Source: Oleomonas cavernae
Lineage (GTDB): Bacteria > Pseudomonadota > Alphaproteobacteria > Zavarziniales > Zavarziniaceae
Length of the DNA: 64,000 bases
Assembly: GCF_003590945.1 (NCBI RefSeq)
Contig: NZ_QYUK01000011.1
Coordinates: 4,266,001 to 4,330,000, forward strand
Direction: 5' to 3'
This document shows, one piece after another, positions 58,140-64,000 of this stretch. Within the stretch, counting starts at the first letter, position 1; each line of letters starts with the position of its first letter. A program made the position numbers and the translations under genes. Under the pieces are notes generated by a model that worked only from the letters and a program-made list of their open reading frames with translations, was not told the DNA's origin and searched no databases.

Positions 58140-58772
58140 ATGCCCGATACCACGAGCCTGCTGACCTTTTCCCTGGTGGCGCTGGGCATGGTGCTGACGC
58201 CCGGGCCCAATATGGTCTATCTCGTCTCGCGCTCGATCTGCCAGGGGCGGGTGGCGGGCCTGATCTCGCTGGGCGGGGTGGCGCTGGGCTTCGTCTTCTA
58301 CATCCTGTGCGCGGGGCTGGGCATCACCGCCCTGGTCTTTGCCGTGCCTTACGCCCATGACGCGCTGCGCCTGGCCGGGGCCTGCTACCTCCTCTACCTG
58401 GCGTGGCAGACGGTGAAGCCGGGCGGGCGCTCGCCCTTCCAGGTGCGGGCCTTGCCCCAGGACAGCCCGCGCAAGCTGTTCGTCATGGGGCTGGTGACCA
58501 ACCTGCTGAACCCCAAGATCGCCATGCTGTACCTGTCGCTGCTGCCCCAGTTCATCGACCCCGACCGGGGCAGTATCTTCGGCCAGACGCTGGCGCTGGG
58601 CGCGGTGCAGGTCGCCATCAGCGTCTCGGTCAACACCTTGATCGCGCTCACCGCCGGCTCGGTCGCCGGTTTCCTGGCCGGCCGGCCGCTGTGGCTGGTG
58701 GTGCAGCGCTGGCTCATGGGTACGGTGCTGGCTGGCCTCGCGCTGAAGATGGCGACCGAGGCGCAGCGCTGA
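58140..58772 (+). CDS. LysE/RhtB-family amino-acid exporter
   Basis: 210 aa, six predicted helices as in LysE. GMVLTPGPNMVYLVSRSICQ is the RhtB-type N-terminal motif, GLVTNLLNPKIAMLYLSLLP the family central motif, and the end is GTVLAGLALKMA. Exports an amino acid; substrate not predictable. Converges on the YgjP gene, ten bases apart. Confidence 0.88.
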   Translation: MPDTTSLLTFSLVALGMVLTPGPNMVYLVSRSICQGRVAGLISLGGVALGFVFYILCAGLGITALVFAVPYAHDALRLAGACYLLYLAWQTVKPGGRSPFQVRALPQDSPRKLFVMGLVTNLLNPKIAMLYLSLLPQFIDPDRGSIFGQTLALGAVQVAISVSVNTLIALTAGSVAGFLAGRPLWLVVQRWLMGTVLAGLALKMATEAQR

Positions 58773-58782
58773 GCGCGGTGGC

Positions 58783-59487
58783 TCAGCCGTAGCGGTGCAG
58801 GGCGGCGCCGTTGGCGCGCAGCCAGGCGCGGGCCTCGTCGGCATCGTCGACCAGTTGGTCGACCAGGGCCCAGAAGCGCGGGGCGTGGCTGAACACCGTG
58901 AGGTGGGCCACCTCATGGGCGACGACATAGTCGAGGACATAGGCCGGCGCCAGGATCAGGCGCCAGGAGAAGGAAAGCTCGCCCCGGGGCGAACAACTGC
59001 CCCAGCGGGTGGAAGGGTCGCGCAGGGTCAGGCCACGGATTTCCTTCTCGGTCTGCGCGGCATAACGCTCGGCCCGGCGCTTGATCTCGGCCCGCGCCCG
59101 GGCGCGCAGGAAATCGTGTACCCGGCGCGAAAAATGCTCCAGGTCGCCGGTAACGTGGATCTCGCTGCCCTCGATCCAGGCGGCGCCGCGGCGGGTGGCG
59201 GTGCCCGGCGGGACATGGACCAGGCGGTGGGTTTCGCCCAGCACCGGCACCTTGGCGCCGCGGCGGAAATGGATCTTGGGCGGCATGCTGGCCAGGCGCT
59301 CGGCAATCCAACTCGAATTGCCGATGGCAAAGGACAGGCCTTCGCGCTGCGAAACCCGGCTGGGCAGGGTGAGCACCACCACCTCGCGCCGCTGATCGAC
59401 CCGCAGCAACAGCCGGCGGGCCCGGTCGGACTTGCGCAATTCAACCGGAATGGGTGTGCCTTCGATATCCAGAAACAGCTCGCTCAC
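58783..59487 (-). CDS. YgjP-like (DUF45) metallopeptidase
   Basis: 234 aa. C-terminal zinc motif HEVAHL with the third ligand His in FSHAPRFW; SRFWGSCSPRGELSFSWRLI-type pattern is represented here by STRWGSCSPRGELSFSWRLI, the DUF45 hallmark. Predicted cytoplasmic peptidase; in E. coli YgjP is of uncertain role. GTG 59487 chosen because the N-terminal extension to 59577 is not family-like. Confidence 0.85.
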   Translation of the reverse strand: MSELFLDIEGTPIPVELRKSDRARRLLLRVDQRREVVVLTLPSRVSQREGLSFAIGNSSWIAERLASMPPKIHFRRGAKVPVLGETHRLVHVPPGTATRRGAAWIEGSEIHVTGDLEHFSRRVHDFLRARARAEIKRRAERYAAQTEKEIRGLTLRDPSTRWGSCSPRGELSFSWRLILAPAYVLDYVVAHEVAHLTVFSHAPRFWALVDQLVDDADEARAWLRANGAALHRYG

Positions 59488-59705
59488 GGGGGTGGTCCTA
59501 CCTCGAACGTCGTTACTCCGGTCGGTCCAGTTTGACCAATCGGCCCCGTTTAGGTTCGCTGCGGGAGACGCAAGCATCGAACCTGGCGGTGCGCGGTCTG
59601 GGTCTATGGCGGCAGTCTAGCAGGGCGCCGCGAAGCGACGCGAGTCGTCTTTGCTGCCGTGCCGCATTATCCCGCCCCCAGGATCCCGCCGGCCGCCGCA
59701 GCAAT

Positions 59706-59725
59706 CGGAATGAACGTTCATTCCG
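59706..59725. promoter_or_regulatory. Perfect 20-bp palindrome, distal operator candidate
   Basis: CGGAATGAACGTTCATTCCG. Identical to the copy at 59814-59833, centre to centre 108 bases. Lies between the YgjP and TetR genes; no gene is seen in 59488-59837 (about 350 bases), only this pair of sites. Confidence 0.85.
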
Positions 59726-59813
59726 GTTGCTGGCGCCTGATCGCAGCGCCCTTCGAAACCGCCTACTCTAAAATTACGGCGCTTGCGCAAATCGCGAAAT
59801 CGGGTATCGTGCG

Positions 59814-59833
59814 CGGAATGAACGTTCATTCCG
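59814..59833. promoter_or_regulatory. Perfect 20-bp palindrome, proximal operator candidate
   Basis: CGGAATGAACGTTCATTCCG, identical to 59706-59725, ending 28 bases before the TetR start. The core GAATGAACGTTCATTC is typical of TetR-family boxes. Probably the autoregulatory site. Confidence 0.85.
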
Positions 59834-59861
59834 AACTTTGACGGCGTGGCGTGACACGGAT

Positions 59862-60593
59862 ATGACGGGGGCTCGCCTCCAGGAGATCGGGATCGTGACG
59901 GTTGACGGCGGAGACGGGATGGCCAGGGCGGCGGCGCTGGTCGCGCTGCAGGGGGCGGGGGCTCCGCTCGCTGCCGGCGGCCGGGCGGCCGGGATCATCG
60001 AGGCGGCCCTGGCCCTGTTTGCCCAGCGCGGCTTCGATGCCACCTCGGTGCCGGAAATCGCCGCGGCCGCCAAGGTCGGCACCGGCACCATCTACCGCTA
60101 TTTCGACACCAAGGAAGCCCTGGGCAATGCCGCCTGGCAGGCGGCCAAGCGCAGCCTGGCCCTGGCGATCGCCCCGGTATTCACCGCCCCGCCCGCGCCC
60201 GGCACCCCGGCCGACCAATGCCGGGCCCGCTTCATGGGGCTGTGGAAGGCCGGCGGCACCTTTGCCCGCGAGTGGCCGGCCGCCTTCCACTTCCTGGAAT
60301 TCCACCACGAACCGCGCTTCCTCGACCGGCAGAGCCTGCGCCTGTCGGAGCAGATGATGGCGCCGATCCACGGCTGGATCGCCGATGCGCAAGCCAAGGG
60401 CGTGATGGTGCCGCTGCACGGCGAGGCGCTGGCGGCCCTGGTCTGGGGCGCCCTGGGCGGGCTCGTCCGCCACACCGTGATGATGAACCAGCCGCTCGAC
60501 GATCGCCTGCTCGAAGAAACCGGGGCCGCGCAATGGCATGCCGTGGCCGCCCCCGCCGTATCCGCCCCTGTCGTATCGCTTGGCACCGCCTGA
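59862..60593 (+). CDS. TetR-family regulator upstream of an SDR
   Basis: 243 aa from ATG 59862. HTH at ~50-95: IIEAALALFAQRGFDATSVP, then EIAAAAKVGTGTIYRYFDTK. The first ~45 residues before the domain are unusually long and Gly/Ala-rich; a start at 59919 is also possible. Two identical 20-bp palindromes precede it, and the SDR gene follows 30 bases downstream, so it likely regulates itself and that enzyme. Confidence 0.82.
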   Translation: MTGARLQEIGIVTVDGGDGMARAAALVALQGAGAPLAAGGRAAGIIEAALALFAQRGFDATSVPEIAAAAKVGTGTIYRYFDTKEALGNAAWQAAKRSLALAIAPVFTAPPAPGTPADQCRARFMGLWKAGGTFAREWPAAFHFLEFHHEPRFLDRQSLRLSEQMMAPIHGWIADAQAKGVMVPLHGEALAALVWGALGGLVRHTVMMNQPLDDRLLEETGAAQWHAVAAPAVSAPVVSLGTA

Positions 60594-60623
60594 CCCCTCG
60601 AACAATCCTCAAGGAGAGCCCTC

Positions 60624-61423
60624 ATGACCACCACCCGGCCGCTGGCCCTCGTCACCGGTGCCTCGAGCGGCATCGGCAGCGATCTTGCCCGCGAACTGGC
60701 CGCCGACGGCCACGACCTCATCCTGGTCGCCCGCAGCGAGCCGGCGCTCCAGGCCCTGGCCCAGGAACTGGCCGGCAAGCACGGCGTGACCGCGACCGTG
60801 ATCCTGGCCGACCTGGGCGATCCCGCGGCCCCCGCCGCCTGTTCGACGAGATCGCGGCCCGTGGCCTGACGGTCGACGTGCTGGTCAACAATGCCGGCTT
60901 CGGCGACGGCAACGACTTCCACCAGGCGCCGCGCGACAAGACCCTGGGCATGATCCAGGTGAACATCACGGCGCTGACCGACCTGATGCACGCCTTCCTG
61001 CCCGGCATGGTGGCGCGCGGCCGCGGCCGCATCCTCAATGTCGCCTCGACCGCGGCCTTCCAGCCGGGGCCCAGCATGGCGGTCTATTGCGCCACCAAGG
61101 CCTACGTGCTCAGCCTGTCGGAAGGGGTGGGCGAGGAATTGCGCGGCACCGGCGTCAGCGTGACGGCGCTGTGCCCCGGGCCGACCCGGACCAATTTCAT
61201 GGAGGTCGCCAACGTCGCCGACAATGCCCTGTTCCAGAAGGGCTATGTCCCGGTGATGACCTCGGCCAGCGTCGCCACCATCGGCTACGATGCCATGAAG
61301 CGCGGGCAGATGATCGCCATCGCCGGCTTTGCCAACAAGGTCGGCGCCTTCTCCAACCGGCTGATGCCGCGCGTGGTGATCCGGCGCCTGACCAAGCGCC
61401 TGCTGGCCTCGGGTCGGCACTAG
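60624..61423 (+). pseudogene. SDR-family oxidoreductase interrupted by a one-base frameshift
   Basis: Restored protein ~266 residues, full SDR length. First frame: TGASSGIGSDLARELAADG to ADLGDPAAP; second frame resumes with RRLFDEIAARGLTVDVLVNN, AGFGDGN, the YxxxK in YCATKAY after STAAFQPG, and LCPGPTRTNF. Adding one C in the C5 run at 60829-60833 joins them. Classical SDR (DltE/YdfG-like reductase); substrate unknown. Without the repair the protein would stop at 60869. May be a real inactivation or sequence error. Confidence 0.8.
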
Positions 61424-61521
61424 GGCCAAAAAATGGCACCGCCGCCCCAAGCGACGCTTGCGCGCGGCGGTGGCGGCGTCCCATCATGCTTGATGAGGAA
61501 GCAATAAGCGGGAGGGCACCC

Positions 61522-61953
61522 ATGACCGTCGAACTGATCCTGAAGATAAAGGGGAGCGATGTCGTCACCGTCGGCCCCGAGGATTCGATCGAGGCCACGG
61601 CCAGTCTGCTCAGCGCCCGCAAGATCGGCGCGGTGGTGGTCAAGGACCGCGAGGGCGGGGTGATCGGCGTGCTGTCGGAACGCGACGTGGTGCGCGGCAT
61701 CGCCCAGGCCGGTGCTGCCGCCCTGACCAAGCCGGTGAAGGAACTGATGACCGGCAAGGTCGTCTCGTGCCGGCTGCAGGACAGCGTCACCGAAGTCATG
61801 GGCCGCATGACCGACCGCCGCATCCGTCACCTGCCGGTGATCGAGGACGGCAAGCTGGTCGGCATGATCTCGATCGGCGACGTGGTCAAACAGCGCATCG
61901 ACGAAGCCCTGCTCGAGGCCGACGAGCTGAAGCGCTACATCGCCACCGGCTGA
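61522..61953 (+). CDS. Two-CBS-domain protein
   Basis: 143 aa, two CBS domains (~4-62 and ~70-130): VTVGPEDSIEATASLLSARK.. GAVVVKDREGGVIGVLSERD.., and VSCRLQDSVTEVMGRMTDRR.. HLPVIEDGKLVGMISIGDVV. Such stand-alone pairs bind AMP-like nucleotides and regulate partner proteins; partner unknown. ATG 61522 follows GGGAGGG. Linked in orientation to the lipase-like gene but separated by 49 bases. Confidence 0.9.
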   Translation: MTVELILKIKGSDVVTVGPEDSIEATASLLSARKIGAVVVKDREGGVIGVLSERDVVRGIAQAGAAALTKPVKELMTGKVVSCRLQDSVTEVMGRMTDRRIRHLPVIEDGKLVGMISIGDVVKQRIDEALLEADELKRYIATG

Positions 61954-62002
61954 TGGGCCCGCGGCAGCGGCGCGGGGTAAGGCCAGGGGGTGGCAATCGA
62001 TC

Positions 62003-63223
62003 ATGGCTCTTGTTGTCGACTGGCGGCGTGATCTTCACGGTGCCGCGCGTCTGGCCTTCACCGGCGTCGACCGGGTGACCGGCATCGTCGAGGCCATGCA
62101 CGCCAATATCGCCGGCCGGGCCCTGCCCTTGGGGGCCGGTACCGACGGGCGGACCCGGGGCATCACCGGCCTGGTCTACCGCACCATCCAGACGATCAAC
62201 GGCGGGCTCGGCGCCGGGGTCGACCGCGGCTTTGCCCTGCTGGGCCAGGGCCGGCCGGCCCTGCCCGGCCCGGTCGCGGACCGCCGGCGCGAAGCCTGGC
62301 TGGCCGCCCTCAACGGCGTGATCGGCGATCATCTGGACGAGACTGTCAACCCGCTGGCCATTCCCATGACCTTCCGCCGCGGCGGGCAGGCGCTCGACCT
62401 CGAGCCCCAGGCCCTGCGGGCGCGCCTGGGCAGGGTCGGGGGCCACCTGCTGGTCCAGGTCCACGGCCTGTGCATGAACGACCTGCAATGGCACCGCAAG
62501 GATCACGATCACGGCGACCGCCTGGCTGGAACCTTCAAGGTTGTCCCGGTCAAGCTGCACTACAACACCGGGCGTCACATCTCGCTGAACGGCCGCGATT
62601 TCGCGCTGCTGCTGGACAGGCTGGTGGCGGCCTGGCCGGTGCCGGTCGAGCGCATCACCCTGCTGGGCCACAGCATGGGCGGCCTGGTCACCCGCGCCGC
62701 CTGCGCCCATGCCCGGCAGGCGGGGCTGTCCTGGCTCGACCGCGTGGGCGAGATCGTCTACCTGGGCACGCCCCATCACGGCGCCCCGCTCGAGCGCGGC
62801 GGCCACTGGCTGCAGACGACCGCCGAGATCAGCCCCTATCTCGCCCCCATCGCCCGGTTGGGCCGCTTGCGCTCGGCCGGGGTCACCGACCTGCGTCACG
62901 GCAATATCGCCGACGAGGACTGGGCCCAGGGCGACCGTTTCGCCCGTGCCGCCGGCCGGCGCCGGCACCCGCTGCCGCTGGCTTCCGGGATCCGCCACTT
63001 CGCCGTCGCGGCCAGCCTGGGACAGGCTGCCGGGGACGCCAAGGACCGCCTGATCGGCGACGGCCTGGTGCCGCTGGACAGTGCCCTGGGCCGTCATCCC
63101 GACCCGGCCTGGCGCCTGGATTTCGCGCCCGAGCATAGCTTGACCCTGTTCGAGACCAGCCACTGGGACCTGTTGTCGTCGCCGGCGGTGGCCGACCGGC
63201 TGGTGTCCTGGCTCGGGTCATGA
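62003..63223 (+). CDS. Alpha/beta-hydrolase, lipase/PGAP1-like
   Basis: 406 aa. Nucleophile elbow GHSMGGLVTRAAC with Ser as the nucleophile, preceded by VQVHGLCMNDLQWH, which supplies the oxyanion region. Catalytic Asp and His are probably in LVPLDSALG and ETSHWDLLSS. Likely an esterase or lipase acting on lipid or polyester; no signal peptide. Its TGA overlaps the following ATG by four bases. Confidence 0.8.
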   Translation: MALVVDWRRDLHGAARLAFTGVDRVTGIVEAMHANIAGRALPLGAGTDGRTRGITGLVYRTIQTINGGLGAGVDRGFALLGQGRPALPGPVADRRREAWLAALNGVIGDHLDETVNPLAIPMTFRRGGQALDLEPQALRARLGRVGGHLLVQVHGLCMNDLQWHRKDHDHGDRLAGTFKVVPVKLHYNTGRHISLNGRDFALLLDRLVAAWPVPVERITLLGHSMGGLVTRAACAHARQAGLSWLDRVGEIVYLGTPHHGAPLERGGHWLQTTAEISPYLAPIARLGRLRSAGVTDLRHGNIADEDWAQGDRFARAAGRRRHPLPLASGIRHFAVAASLGQAAGDAKDRLIGDGLVPLDSALGRHPDPAWRLDFAPEHSLTLFETSHWDLLSSPAVADRLVSWLGS

Positions 63224-64000
63224 AGGTTACCCTCGACCTCGACGTGCTGGTCGTCGAGGGCAAGCTGACGCCGGAGGAAGCCGAACGCCTGGCCACCCTG
63301 GGCCGGCGCTCGACCGGCATGCTGGCCTTCAACCTGCTGGTCGGCTTCGGGGTCCTGGCGGTGGCGGCGGGGGTGCTGGCCCTGGTGCCGGCCGCCGCCA
63401 CGGCAATCGCCATCGGCCTGGTCGTGGCGGCGGTGGGCCTGATCGTCGACCGCACCGCCGCCGACGACTGGGGCCTGCTGGCCCAGATCTGCATCATCGT
63501 CGGCGCCCTGATCGCGGCCGGCGGTGCGCTGACCGAGGGCGCGTTCGGCGCCCCGGCCTTCCTGGCGGTGGCGCTGGTCTACGGCATCACGGCGGTATTG
63601 GCGGGCAGCAACCTGCTGGCCGCCCTGGCGATCCTGGCGGTGTCGGGGGCCGTGGGGGCGCAGGCCGGCTATCTGGGCGCGGCCACCTACGGCGTGATGA
63701 TCCCCGATTCGAGCCTGGCCATCGTGGTCATGCTGGTCCTGGGCGGGGCTTTGCTGGGCCTCTCCCGGCTCGTCGCGGCGTCGGCGGCGGTGCTTGCCCG
63801 GGTCGGCGCGGCAACGGCCATGATCGTGGCCAACTTCGGCTTCTGGGTCGGCTCGCTGTGGGGTGATGAAATCGATCTGGGCGGGGCCCAACCCTATGCC
63901 GTGCCCGAAATGGCCTTCATCATCGCCTGGGCCGTGGTCCTGCTGGTGGTGGCGATCCTGGCGGCGCGGGCCGGGGCCCGCTGGACCCTGAACTGCGCCG
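63220..64000 (+). CDS. DUF2157-like multi-helix membrane protein, 5' part (cut by window end)
   Basis: Open from ATG 63220 to the window end with no stop, at least 260 residues. Begins LVVEGKLTPEEAERLATLGR, a short soluble head as in DUF2157 proteins, followed by at least seven hydrophobic segments. Overlaps the lipase-like gene by ATGA, suggesting co-transcription. Function unknown. The C-terminal part is outside the window. Confidence 0.7.
   Translation, partial: MKVTLDLDVLVVEGKLTPEEAERLATLGRRSTGMLAFNLLVGFGVLAVAAGVLALVPAAATAIAIGLVVAAVGLIVDRTAADDWGLLAQICIIVGALIAAGGALTEGAFGAPAFLAVALVYGITAVLAGSNLLAALAILAVSGAVGAQAGYLGAATYGVMIPDSSLAIVVMLVLGGALLGLSRLVAASAAVLARVGAATAMIVANFGFWVGSLWGDEIDLGGAQPYAVPEMAFIIAWAVVLLVVAILAARAGARWTLNCA

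Noticed and set aside
59488..59705. Small gene between the YgjP and TetR genes
   Set aside because: Short frames on both strands have no ribosome binding site and no recognisable content.

Overview
The window is a high-GC bacterial chromosome segment with dense, short-spaced genes and GTG/ATG starts. Gene content points to a metabolically versatile alphaproteobacterium of the Rhodospirillales/Zavarzinia-like kind: intracellular PHA depolymerase, an ornithine-lipid acyltransferase, leucine/isovalerate catabolism, AtuA-type terpenoid catabolism, a Baeyer-Villiger monooxygenase, SleB-type hydrolases and several TetR regulators. The genus is an inference. No rRNA, tRNA, CRISPR array, integrase or transposase was recognised.

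Layout. 1-2.0 kb: three tandem copies of a PF10118-type metal-dependent hydrolase (the first cut by the window edge). 2.0-8.0 kb: Bcr/CflA-type exporter, then a TetR/MpaB-like oxygenase pair bounded by two ~125-bp direct repeats, then a SleB-type wall hydrolase and ilvD. 8.2-14.7 kb: small hypotheticals, a GNAT/XRE-cupin divergent pair, a TetR/Baeyer-Villiger monooxygenase divergent pair with two matching operators, and two small secreted proteins followed by a good terminator. 14.8-20.5 kb: AtuA-like gene plus SDR, then an ArsR-flavoprotein-MFS unit that looks arsenic-related. 20.5-26.8 kb: pstSCAB-phoU-phoB behind a triple Pho box, with phoR absent. 26.8-31.3 kb: TetR-SDR operon, olsB and ampG. 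31.4-33.4 kb: a lower-GC three-gene cassette (endolysin-like amidase, small three-helix membrane protein, HEAT-repeat protein). 33.4-43.9 kb: thioesterase, comM (frameshifted), GST, PHA depolymerase, a solitary Phd-type antitoxin, ABA4-like and SnoaL-like genes, then the conserved envelope block rsmI-yraN-BON lipoprotein-SirB1-gshB divergent from an LpoA-like lipoprotein. 44.2-52.3 kb: leucine/isovalerate operon (ivd, mccB, mccA, mvaB, acyl-CoA ligase, TetR), all coupled by overlaps or short gaps. 52.4-64.0 kb: DUF1345, DUF2459, class A PBP, AttH/CrtC-like protein, PEP-mutase-family enzyme with a LysE exporter, YgjP-type protease, a TetR with two perfect 20-bp operators ahead of an SDR (frameshifted), CBS protein, lipase-like hydrolase, and a membrane protein cut by the window edge.

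Several intergenic gaps hold palindromic repeats of at least two families. Two conserved genes carry one-base losses in C/G runs, which could be real or base-calling errors.
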